This document shows positions 8,207-16,817 of a stretch of DNA of 38,104 nucleotides, piece after piece. The stretch is from Deltaproteobacteria bacterium (GTDB lineage Bacteria > Desulfobacterota > Deferrimicrobia > Deferrimicrobiales > Deferrimicrobiaceae), in contig DAOUUI010000005.1 in assembly GCA_030668225.1 (NCBI GenBank), positions 1-38,104 on the forward strand, written 5' to 3'. A program made the translations under genes and the position numbers. How positions within the stretch are numbered: position 1 is the stretch's first letter; every line of letters begins with the position of its first letter. The notes beneath the pieces are model-generated. The model saw nothing but the letters and a program-made list of their open reading frames with translations, did no database searches and had not been told where the DNA came from.

Positions 8207-9142
8207 TCACCCGATCTTTTCGGCCACGGCGGCCATGAGGAGAGGGAAGAGAATCTCGTGCGGCCCGATCAGGTGAACCCCCTTTCCCCCGCCGCTAGTG
8301 GGACGCGATACGACGTTTACATCCGGGCGGTACAGCTTCTGGAAATCCATGTTCACGGTGGTGATCCTCGATAGGGGGTTCCCGAGGTTCCGGGCAACCG
8401 ACACGGCCTTGAGGAAGACCTCGGGAAGAACCACGGCAGATCCGACGTTTAGATAGACCCCCCCCTGCAGGCGGGCGACCAGCCCGCAGAAGGATCGGAA
8501 ATCCCGAAGCGAGGCCTCCCCCATCGCGGCGCCGTCCGTTTCGGGATGCATGTGCGTGACGTCCGCACCGACGCAGACGTGGACGGTCACCGGAATCCCC
8601 TGCTTCCATGCACCGGCGAGAAGAGAACGGTCGCGGTGGGGAGCGCGGGACCCGGCGATTGCCTTCCCGACAGCCGCCCCGAAGCCGAGTCCCTCTCCGA
8701 TCCCGGCCGCCAGCGCCCCCTGAATGAACTGGGCCGTCTCGCGGGCCATCCCGAAGGATCCGTCCGCCAGTTGCGAAGCCACGTCCTCCGAAGTCTTCCC
8801 CGCCAGGGCGAGCTCCACGTCGTGGATCACCCCCGCCCCGTTCATGGCGACTCCGTCGAAGATCCGTTCCGACAGTCCCTGCAGCAGGAGGGGGGAAAGT
8901 CCCACCTTGATGAAATGGGCCCCGATCCCGAGCAGGACGGGTGCCCCCCGACGCCTGGCCCGGACCACCGCGTCCACCACCGCTCGGAAATCCTTCGCTG
9001 CCAGGTAATCGGGGAGCCCGGAGAGGAACGCGCCGAAGGACATCCCTTTCCGAACGGGAGCCGCACATCCCCGGAAGGAGACCTTGCTTTTCCTGGACCG
9101 AAGGGAGGTGCGCCGGAGCCGGGAGAAGTCGAGCTCCTTCAT
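8207..9142 (-). CDS. deoxyhypusine-synthase-like protein
   Basis: A 311-residue protein resembling the deoxyhypusine synthase/SAM-independent NAD-binding family: an N-terminal lead-in, a GIGAHFIKVGLSP segment, then GAGVIHDVELALAGK and, near the C-terminus, NVGSAVVLPEVFLKAVSVARN. The resemblance is from memory and moderate. Bacteria lack eIF5A, so the true substrate would differ, and I cannot confirm the catalytic lysine without alignment. The start ATG overlaps the gmhA-like stop by four bases (ATGA); the frame extends 36 codons further, but that part lies within gmhA. Coupling to a heptose isomerase suggests an envelope or sugar context. It may also be an uncharacterised family conserved in deltaproteobacteria. 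Confidence 0.6.
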   Translation of the reverse strand: MKELDFSRLRRTSLRSRKSKVSFRGCAAPVRKGMSFGAFLSGLPDYLAAKDFRAVVDAVVRARRRGAPVLLGIGAHFIKVGLSPLLLQGLSERIFDGVAMNGAGVIHDVELALAGKTSEDVASQLADGSFGMARETAQFIQGALAAGIGEGLGFGAAVGKAIAGSRAPHRDRSLLAGAWKQGIPVTVHVCVGADVTHMHPETDGAAMGEASLRDFRSFCGLVARLQGGVYLNVGSAVVLPEVFLKAVSVARNLGNPLSRITTVNMDFQKLYRPDVNVVSRPTSGGGKGVHLIGPHEILFPLLMAAVAEKIG

Positions 9143-9720
9143 CGCTTCCCGACCTCGCGGAAAAGCAAGGTGTCCGTGAGATCGCAAAGGATGTGTCCCA
9201 CCACGATGTGCGCCTCCTGGATCTTCGGGGTGCTCTTGGAAGGAACGCAAAGGGCGATGTCCGCCAGAGAGGCCGCCTTCCCCCCATCCCCCACGAGCGC
9301 GATCGTGACCATCCCCTGTTTTTTCGCCACCCGGAATGCCTTGAGCACGTTCTGGGAGTTTCCGCTCGTGCTGATTCCAAGCGCGATGTCCCCTTTTTTG
9401 CCGAGGGCCTTGATCTGCTTGCTGAAGACATCGTCGAAGGAGTAATCGTTCGAGATGCTGGTAAGAATGGACGTGTCCGTGGTCAGGGCGATGGCGGGCA
9501 GGGGCGGCCGCTCGATCAGGAACCGGTTCATGAACTCGGCCGCAATATGCTGGGCGTCGGCGGCGCTTCCCCCGTTGCCGAAGAGAAGAACCTTCCTCCC
9601 TGCCTTGAATGCCTCCGCGATCGTCTTTGCAGCCTCCAGGATGTCGCCGGGCATTGTCTCGATCATCCGAAGGCGGAGGTCCACCCCCTCTTTCAGCATC
9701 TTTGCGATCGCGGCCTTCAC
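9139..9720 (-). CDS. gmhA: phosphoheptose isomerase (SIS domain)
   Basis: A 193-residue cytoplasmic isomerase converting sedoheptulose 7-phosphate to D-glycero-D-manno-heptose 7-phosphate, the first step toward the LPS inner-core heptose. Motifs: GNGGSAADAQHIAAEF (48-63), GISTSGNSQNV near 115, and QEAHIVVGHILCD near the C-terminus, where the conserved His and Glu of GmhA fall. The start is GTG with a GGAGGGG site about seven bases upstream. The upstream gap is divergent with the CoA-binding gene. The gene is translationally coupled to the deoxyhypusine-synthase-like gene. A DiaA-like SIS protein is the main alternative. Confidence 0.85.
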   Translation of the reverse strand: MKAAIAKMLKEGVDLRLRMIETMPGDILEAAKTIAEAFKAGRKVLLFGNGGSAADAQHIAAEFMNRFLIERPPLPAIALTTDTSILTSISNDYSFDDVFSKQIKALGKKGDIALGISTSGNSQNVLKAFRVAKKQGMVTIALVGDGGKAASLADIALCVPSKSTPKIQEAHIVVGHILCDLTDTLLFREVGKR

Positions 9721-9871
9721 ATGGAATCCCCTCCGGAATGGTAGAGAAAATCTAATCCCTTTTCCTCGGGAGTGTCAAGGAACCAGAAACGTGTAATCTT
9801 TCTTTTCGGAAAAAACCAAGGTAGCATAAATTGCATCTATATTTTCCTGAAGGGGATCTCCCCTGGAAGAC

Positions 9872-10261
9872 GTGGTCGACCGGATCCTGGACGGGGCGAA
9901 AACCGTGGCCGTCGTGGGGCTTTCGGACAACCCCGATCGCCCGAGCCATTACGTGGCGCTCTACCTCCAGGAGAGGGGGTACCGGATCATTCCGGTAAAC
10001 CCCATGCTGAGGGAAGTACTGGGAGAGAAATCGTACGGATCCCTGACGGAGATTCCGGGCGGGGCAGATCTGGTCGACGTGTTCCGGAAGTCGGTGGCCG
10101 TGCCCGGGATCGCCGAGGAGGCGATCCGGATCGGCGCAAAGTACTTCTGGATGCAGGAGGGCGTCGTGAACGAGCAGGCCAGGGAGATGCTCGCGGCGGC
10201 AAGGATCCCCGTGGTGATGAACCGCTGCATGAAGAAGGAGCTCGAAATCAGAGGAAGGTAA
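9872..10261 (+). CDS. CoA-binding domain protein
   Basis: A 129-residue single-domain Rossmann protein of the YccU/CoA_binding_2 type. Seen: TVAVVGLSDNPDRPSHYVA (nucleotide loop, about 11-29), GYRIIPVNP, and the GAKYFWMQEGVVNEQA segment that typifies this family. Such stand-alone proteins bind coenzyme A, but their role is unclear. The GTG start follows a GGAAG sequence; no ATG fits better. The gap upstream (9721-9871) is AT-rich with several TATA-like boxes and probably holds promoters for both this gene and gmhA, but no unambiguous pair of boxes. Confidence 0.85.
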   Translation: MVDRILDGAKTVAVVGLSDNPDRPSHYVALYLQERGYRIIPVNPMLREVLGEKSYGSLTEIPGGADLVDVFRKSVAVPGIAEEAIRIGAKYFWMQEGVVNEQAREMLAAARIPVVMNRCMKKELEIRGR

Positions 10262-10364
10262 TCAACCCAGGCGGCCCGGCCCTTGAAGGATAGAGGAGCC
10301 CCTCTTGACGACCGGCGTTCGTTAAGGCGAGGCGGCGAAGAAGGGGGCGGGCATGGAGGAAACG

Positions 10365-10691
10365 ATGGCCGGAAGCATAGTGGAACTCAACAGCGGCAAT
10401 TTCAAGGCAACGGTTGAAACCGGCCCCACCCCGGTGCTGGTCGATTTCTGGGCTCCCTGGTGCGGTCCGTGCCGGGTCATCGCGCCCATTCTCGAAGAGG
10501 TGGCAAAGGAATTCGACGGGAAGGTGCGGGTTGCCAAGTTGAACGTGGACGACAGCCCGGACATCGCCTCGCAGTTCGGGGTACGCGGAATCCCAACCCT
10601 CATCCTGTTCAAGGAAGGGCAGATCAAGGGGCAGATGGTGGGGGTCAATCCCAAGAACAACATCATCCAGCTGATACAGAAAAACCTTTGA
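10365..10691 (+). CDS. trxA: thioredoxin
   Basis: A classical cytoplasmic thioredoxin of 108 residues with the redox centre WAPWCGPCR (Cys33 and Cys36), the buried Asp near residue 27 (VDFWA) and the cis-Pro loop GIPTLILF. It reduces protein disulfides using thioredoxin reductase (not in the window). An ATG four codons earlier is possible, but the second ATG has GGAGG at ideal spacing and gives the usual length. The following lipoprotein gene begins one base after the stop, so both are probably on one transcript. Confidence 0.93.
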   Translation: MAGSIVELNSGNFKATVETGPTPVLVDFWAPWCGPCRVIAPILEEVAKEFDGKVRVAKLNVDDSPDIASQFGVRGIPTLILFKEGQIKGQMVGVNPKNNIIQLIQKNL

Positions 10692-10692
10692 T

Positions 10693-11310
10693 GTGACCGG
10701 AAGTCCGTACCCAGGGGTGGGCAGGACGCAACTGACGAAAGCTCTCGTCCTCCTGGCGTCCCTTTCTCTTTTCACCGGATGCGGAGCGAAGAGCATTTCC
10801 GTCGGCTCCATCCCCTTTCCCGCGAAAAAACCGGTATTCCTCACCGGAGACGGGAAGAAGACAGCGGGACTTCCGCAGTCGTCCGAGCCCATCCGCCTGG
10901 TCTTTCTCGATTCCCCGTGGTGTCCGCAGTGCGTCGAGGCCTGGGGCGCCCTCGTGTCGGCGACTTCGACGTTCCCACCGGGCTCCGTTCACATCTACCG
11001 GATCCTGTTCGACCGTGAAAAGATCTACGCGCAGGAAGAGAATCGGGAGGTCGCCCCCCTCGATGGTTCCGCCAGACCAGGCACGACGGACTTCCCTTCC
11101 CATGCGGCGTTGCCCGCAGTGACAACCCTCACGGCGCTCCCCGAGCCGTTCCTGGATCAGTTCCAGGTCGGCCAGGTACCCGTCATCCTCCTTTTGGACG
11201 AACCCGGCTTGGTCGAAAAGCGTTGGACCGGGTACTCCCCCTCCATGCGCGACCAGCTGGCGGAGGAGGTCAGACGGAGAATGGGATCTCCTCCCCCGAC
11301 TGAAAAATAA
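10693..11310 (+). CDS. thioredoxin-fold lipoprotein
   Basis: A 205-residue exported protein. The N-terminus has a short charged part, a hydrophobic core (ALVLLASLSL) and a lipobox-like LFTGC, so Cys30 is probably lipidated. Residues 67-80 form a beta strand followed by SPWCPQC (Cys77, Cys80), and VPVILLLDEPG further on looks like the cis-Pro strand of a thioredoxin fold. It may be a TlpA/ResA-like thiol reductase at the membrane, paired with cytoplasmic TrxA. The start is GTG immediately after the trxA stop; a second GTG at 10717 would give a shorter signal peptide. Its 3-prime end overlaps the end of rodA convergently by 41 bases. No precise family recognised. Confidence 0.7.
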   Translation: MTGSPYPGVGRTQLTKALVLLASLSLFTGCGAKSISVGSIPFPAKKPVFLTGDGKKTAGLPQSSEPIRLVFLDSPWCPQCVEAWGALVSATSTFPPGSVHIYRILFDREKIYAQEENREVAPLDGSARPGTTDFPSHAALPAVTTLTALPEPFLDQFQVGQVPVILLLDEPGLVEKRWTGYSPSMRDQLAEEVRRRMGSPPPTEK

Positions 11311-12391
11311 ACCTGGTCCGGGAGAGGTTGGCGAGAATCCCCATAGCCATCATGTTCGTGAGCATCGAGGACCCGCCGTAACTGACGAAGGGAAGCGGTA
11401 TCCCGACCACCGGAAAAAGCCCGCACACCATAGCGACATTGATGACGATATGGGCGAGGAAATAGGAGGCTAGCCCACCGCACGCAAAGGAAGCGAACCT
11501 GTCCTGGGACTGGGAGGCAAGGTAGAACATCCGGTAGACCAGCGCGAGAAACAGGAGGAGCAGGACCAACGAACCGGCGAAGCCCCATTCCTCGGAGAAT
11601 ATGGCGAAGGCGAAATCCGTGTGCTGCTCGGGGAGAAACCGGAGCGACCCCTGTGTCCCCTGGAGATATCCCTTCCCGAACACCCCTCCCGAACCCACGG
11701 CGATCTTGGACTGGATGACGTGGTACCCGGCGCCCAGGGGGTCCCTGCCGGGGTCAAGAAAGGTCAGTATCCGCTGCTTCTGGTAGTCCCTCATCACGAA
11801 CCAGAGACCGGGAATCGCCGCCGCCCCTGCCACGCCCACCAGGGCAAAGACCTTTCCCCGGACGCAGGCGATCACCATCATCGCAGCCAGAATGATCAGG
11901 AATACTCCCGCTGTCCCCAGGTCGGGCTGCAGCGCCACGAGCAGGAACGGCGCCATTGTGATCCCTCCCGCCGGCAACAGGTCGCGAAACCCGATCCCTT
12001 CGTAGGTGTACCGCCCGGAGAAATAGCTCGCGAGAGCGAGGATGAGGGCGATCTTGGCAAACTCCGAAGGCTGGAAGTTGATTCCGCCGAGGGAGAGCCA
12101 CCGTTGAGCGCCGCCCCGTACCTTGCCGATAAGGAGGACGACCAGGAGGAGAACGACGGCTGCGAGAAAGATGTGCCAGGCCCTCTCCTCGATCACTCCG
12201 CTCCCGATGAAGCAAAAGAAGAAAAAGACGCACATCCCGAGCAGGATCCAGACCATCTGCTTGTAAAAAAGGGAAATTCCGGAAGACGGGAAGACCCTCG
12301 TCCCGCTGTATATATTCAGAAGCCCCGCCCCGCAAAGGACGAGGACCAGGAAGAACACGGGCCAGTCCATCCTGGCGAGCTTTTTCCACAT
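11270..12391 (-). CDS. rodA: rod-shape determining peptidoglycan polymerase RodA
   Basis: A 373-residue SEDS-family glycosyltransferase of the inner membrane with about ten hydrophobic segments. It polymerises lipid II during elongation together with PBP2. Typical motifs: DWPVFFLVLVLCGAGLLNIYSG at the N-terminus (residues 9-30), the ANDxG-like region around LSLGGINFQPSEFAK (family signature), and near the C-terminus PLPFVSYGGSSMLTNM. The ATG has GGAGG nine bases upstream, lying inside the end of mrdA. Last gene of the mre cluster. Its final 41 bases also code for the lipoprotein on the other strand. Confidence 0.95.
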   Translation of the reverse strand: MWKKLARMDWPVFFLVLVLCGAGLLNIYSGTRVFPSSGISLFYKQMVWILLGMCVFFFFCFIGSGVIEERAWHIFLAAVVLLLVVLLIGKVRGGAQRWLSLGGINFQPSEFAKIALILALASYFSGRYTYEGIGFRDLLPAGGITMAPFLLVALQPDLGTAGVFLIILAAMMVIACVRGKVFALVGVAGAAAIPGLWFVMRDYQKQRILTFLDPGRDPLGAGYHVIQSKIAVGSGGVFGKGYLQGTQGSLRFLPEQHTDFAFAIFSEEWGFAGSLVLLLLFLALVYRMFYLASQSQDRFASFACGGLASYFLAHIVINVAMVCGLFPVVGIPLPFVSYGGSSMLTNMMAMGILANLSRTRFIFQSGEEIPFSV

Positions 12392-12394
12392 GGT

Positions 12395-14236
12395 TTAAAC
12401 CTCCCCCCCCTTCCCGCCGACCTGCTTCAACCGGAAGAACTCCTGCATCACGGCCTTGACCACGGGAGCCGCCGCCGATCCTCCGTGCCCCCCGTGCTCC
12501 ACCATCACAACGACACAGATCTCGGGATCCGGGACGGGCGCAAAACCGACGAACCAGGCGTGGTCCCGTATTTCATAGGGAAGATCCTCGGATTTGATCA
12601 TCTTTCCTTTCACGGTTACGATCTGCGCCGTCCCGGTCTTCCCCCCGACCTCGATCCCGGGGAGTTTGGCCACCCCGCCCGTCCCGGAATCGTTGACCAC
12701 ACCCGCCAGGGCCCGCCGAACGAAGGCCACGTTTTCGGATTTCCAGGGCAGCACTCTTTCCCGGTGGGGGGGAAATTCCTCCACCGAACCGTCCACCCGG
12801 ACGACCCGGCTCACCAGGCGGGGGCGCATCACCTCCCCCCCCGTCGCGATCGCCGCGTAGGCCGAAAGCATCCCCAGCGGCGTGATGTGGATCGCGCCCT
12901 GTCCGATGCCGAGCAGGACACTTTCGTGAATGCGCCACCGGTCTTTCCTCACTTCACGCTTCCAATGAGTGTCCGGAACCAGGCCTGATTTTTCACCAGG
13001 CAACTCCACGCCGGTCAGGACGCCGAGGCCGATACCCCGTTCCAGGGATGCGACCCGGTCCGGGTCGAGTTTCATGCCCAGGGTGTAGAAATACACGTCA
13101 CAGGACTGCACGATGGCCTTGTACATGTCCACCATCCCGTGCCCATTCTTCTTCCAGCACCGGAACGCACGGTTCCCCAGCTGGAAGGATCCATCGCAGC
13201 GGACTTTCGCTTTCGGGTTCTGGACCCCATCCTCCAGCGCCGAAAGCGCCAGAAGCGGCTTTATCGTCGATCCGGGCGCGTATGTCCCCTGGAGTCCCTT
13301 GTTCTGCATCGGGGTTCCCGGGTTCTTGACCAGGCTCTCCCATTCCTCCTTCCGGATCCCATGGGAGAATGCGTTCGGATCGAACGCGGGCGCGGAGACA
13401 AAGGTAAGGATGTCTCCGGTCTTCGGGTTCATCGCGATCACGGCTCCCGCCCGATTCTTCATCGCCTCGTACGCCACCTTCTGCATGTCCGCATCGATCG
13501 TGGTCTGGACGGTTCCCCCCGTCCGGGGGAGCACCTCGTTCACCAGCCGTTTGTCCCTGCCGGCTGCGTCCACTTCCACCTGCCGCCCCCCGTTCTCCCC
13601 GCGAAGTACGCCCTCCCTGGCCTTCTCGAGCCCGTACTTGCCCACAACGTCCCCCAGCGAGGGCCACCCCCCCGTGGCCGCCGCAAGTTCCTGTTCGTTC
13701 GCCTCCCCCACGTACCCGAGGACATGGGCGAATTCCGGCCCTAGGGGATAGCTTCGCTTCGCCTCGACCAGGATGGAAAACCCGGGGAGGGTTTCCCGGT
13801 TGAACTCGATCACCGATACCTGTTCGAACCGCAAGTCGCGTGACACCGTGATGCTCCGGAAGGGGTTCGCCTCCTTCGCCTTGAGGATCTTCTCGCGGAT
13901 CTCCCGGGAATCGAACTCCACCACCTCCGAAAGGAGCCTGAGCTCCCCCTCGAGGTCGGTTACGTCCACCGGTGTGCTGATGAGATCGAAGGATCCCTCG
14001 GTTTCGCCGATCGACCTTCCTTTCCTGTCGAGGATGACCCCGCGGGGTGCCCGGACGACCCGGATCCGTATCCTGTTGTTCTCGGAAAGGGTCCGGAACT
14101 GCTCGTACCTCGCCACCTGGAGCCAGTAGAGGCGCCCCAGGAGAAGGAGGAACAGGGCTATCCCGATTCCCTGGAGAATGCGGACCCTCGATGCGATCCA
14201 GGGGTCCTGCTCCCGCTTCCGGATGCGACCGTTCAT
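12395..14236 (-). CDS. mrdA: penicillin-binding protein 2 (elongasome transpeptidase)
   Basis: A class B PBP of 613 residues anchored by one N-terminal helix (about 16-40). The non-catalytic pedestal domain (APRGVILDRKGR near 63-74) is followed by the transpeptidase with the active-site STIK (Ser323-Lys326), SCD (378-380) and KTGT (533-536) triad motifs, all intact. It cross-links peptidoglycan during lateral growth with RodA and MreBCD. The frame continues 142 codons upstream, but that part is antisense to mreD; the ATG at 14236 overlaps the mreD stop as ATGA and gives the standard length. Confidence 0.95.
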   Translation of the reverse strand: MNGRIRKREQDPWIASRVRILQGIGIALFLLLLGRLYWLQVARYEQFRTLSENNRIRIRVVRAPRGVILDRKGRSIGETEGSFDLISTPVDVTDLEGELRLLSEVVEFDSREIREKILKAKEANPFRSITVSRDLRFEQVSVIEFNRETLPGFSILVEAKRSYPLGPEFAHVLGYVGEANEQELAAATGGWPSLGDVVGKYGLEKAREGVLRGENGGRQVEVDAAGRDKRLVNEVLPRTGGTVQTTIDADMQKVAYEAMKNRAGAVIAMNPKTGDILTFVSAPAFDPNAFSHGIRKEEWESLVKNPGTPMQNKGLQGTYAPGSTIKPLLALSALEDGVQNPKAKVRCDGSFQLGNRAFRCWKKNGHGMVDMYKAIVQSCDVYFYTLGMKLDPDRVASLERGIGLGVLTGVELPGEKSGLVPDTHWKREVRKDRWRIHESVLLGIGQGAIHITPLGMLSAYAAIATGGEVMRPRLVSRVVRVDGSVEEFPPHRERVLPWKSENVAFVRRALAGVVNDSGTGGVAKLPGIEVGGKTGTAQIVTVKGKMIKSEDLPYEIRDHAWFVGFAPVPDPEICVVVMVEHGGHGGSAAAPVVKAVMQEFFRLKQVGGKGGEV

Positions 14237-14718
14237 TCCCGGATCCCCTGCCACCGGCCGTAGAGGTCCATGAAGAGAAAGACGGCAAGGAGCGACGTCC
14301 AGGCGATCCGGACCGCCTCCTCCGCACCCCAAAGAAGGGAGAACGGGTTGCCACCCTCCAGGACCAGCAGGAGGACGACGGAGGCGGACTCGGCCGCGAG
14401 AAGCCCCGCAACGATCAGAAGGACAAAGATCTCGGCGCGGAGGAAGATACGGCGGCCGATTTCGCTCGCGGCGAAATAGACCCCCAGCGAGGCGAGAAAA
14501 AACACCCCGGGCGGGCCGGAAATCGTCACCTCGCGGAACACCGCGGGGAGAAGAGCGGCGAGGAATCCGAGCGGGCCGGGAAGAAACAGACCGGAGTAGA
14601 CGATCGCCAGGAACGAGAAATCCGGCAGGAGAAACCAGGGGAGGAACCCGGAGAGCAGCCACACGTTCATCGCCGTCCCGGCAAACGACAGCGCGAGAAG
14701 CACGAGGAGGGGTCTCAC
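14233..14718 (-). CDS. mreD: rod shape-determining protein MreD
   Basis: A 161-residue inner-membrane protein with about five hydrophobic segments and very few charged residues outside loops. Weak family motifs are expected, so identification rests on size, hydrophobicity and position between mreC and mrdA. The start is a GTG overlapping the mreC stop (GTGA), and its own stop overlaps the mrdA start, a sign of tight translational coupling. Part of the elongasome with MreB and MreC. Confidence 0.85.
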   Translation of the reverse strand: MRPLLVLLALSFAGTAMNVWLLSGFLPWFLLPDFSFLAIVYSGLFLPGPLGFLAALLPAVFREVTISGPPGVFFLASLGVYFAASEIGRRIFLRAEIFVLLIVAGLLAAESASVVLLLVLEGGNPFSLLWGAEEAVRIAWTSLLAVFLFMDLYGRWQGIRE

Positions 14719-15590
14719 GGCGTCCCTCCCCGAAACGGGACCGCGGGACGGGACAGGACGACCAGGACCTCCTCCACGGACAGGAAGTTCACGGCGCTTA
14801 CCACCCGGATGTTCAGAAAGAGCCCCTCGCGGGGACGGTCCACGCTCACGACGGTGCCCAGAAGGGTTCCCTTCGGCATGCTCCCGTCGAACCCGGAGAA
14901 AAGGATCCGGTCGCCCGCCACCACGTCCTGGGTCTTGGAGACGTACTTCAGCCGGCAGATGTTTCCCCCCATTCCCTCGGCGATCGCCCGGACGCGGGTG
15001 CGCTCGACGATCACGTCCGCGGCGAAGCGGCTGTCGGTCAGGAGGATGACCTCGGAAAGATCCGGGTAGGTCCGGTGCACGCGTCCAACGGCCCCCGCCG
15101 GGGCGACAACCGACATCCCTGCCTCGATCCCCGCTCCACTCCCCCCTTCGATGAAGATTCCCTGGAACCAGGGAGAGACGTCGTGCCCCACGACGCGGGC
15201 TCCGAGCTTCTTCTTCTCCAGGGTCTTCGAGAACCGCAGCAGCTCCCTGAGCCTCTGGTTCTCCAGCACCGCGTCCCGGCTTTCCTTCAGGTTCTCTTTC
15301 AGCACCGCCGCTTCCTTCCGGAGTTCCGCATTTTCCCGGGATACGGTCACCAGTTCAATGTACCCCGACCAAACGGAGGAGGCCCCCTGCCGGAGGAAAC
15401 CGACAGACTCGTAGACGGGTCGGAACACGTACGTCCCGATCCCCCCGACGAAACTGTCCAGGGAAAACCCGGGGGGGCGGACGAAGAACTGGATCGCCGC
15501 CACCATAAGGGCGATCATGAGGAGGAGACGCCACCACTTTCGAAGGAAATTCAACACCGTCAGCCGATCTTTCCGGTGCGGCTTACGCAC
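14715..15590 (-). CDS. mreC: rod shape-determining protein MreC
   Basis: A 291-residue bitopic protein: a cytoplasmic basic N-terminus, one membrane helix near residues 19-36, a coiled coil rich in Glu/Leu (about 70-115, SRENAELRKEAAVLKENL) and the beta-rich periplasmic MreC domain (VVGHDVSPWFQGIFIEGG, later GDRILFSGFDGSMPKG). It scaffolds PBP2/RodA outside the membrane. The GTG start nine bases after the mreB stop has no strong ribosome site, so coupling to mreB translation is likely. Confidence 0.92.
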   Translation of the reverse strand: MRKPHRKDRLTVLNFLRKWWRLLLMIALMVAAIQFFVRPPGFSLDSFVGGIGTYVFRPVYESVGFLRQGASSVWSGYIELVTVSRENAELRKEAAVLKENLKESRDAVLENQRLRELLRFSKTLEKKKLGARVVGHDVSPWFQGIFIEGGSGAGIEAGMSVVAPAGAVGRVHRTYPDLSEVILLTDSRFAADVIVERTRVRAIAEGMGGNICRLKYVSKTQDVVAGDRILFSGFDGSMPKGTLLGTVVSVDRPREGLFLNIRVVSAVNFLSVEEVLVVLSRPAVPFRGGTP

Positions 15591-15599
15591 AAACCCGAC

Positions 15600-16770
<1,171 letters not shown>

Positions 16771-16817
16771 GTCTTCTTTCGTTTGACTTATTCATCCCCA
16801 CGGGAGAAATCATAGCC

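Noticed and set aside
9850-9863. AGGGGA/TCCCCT palindrome before the CoA-binding gene
   Set aside because: The loop would be two bases, so no stable hairpin of that form; it may be chance in GC-rich sequence.
12395-14662. Longer mrdA starting 142 codons upstream
   Set aside because: The extra part is antisense-like and overlaps mreD completely; the ATG overlapping the mreD stop gives the normal PBP2 length.
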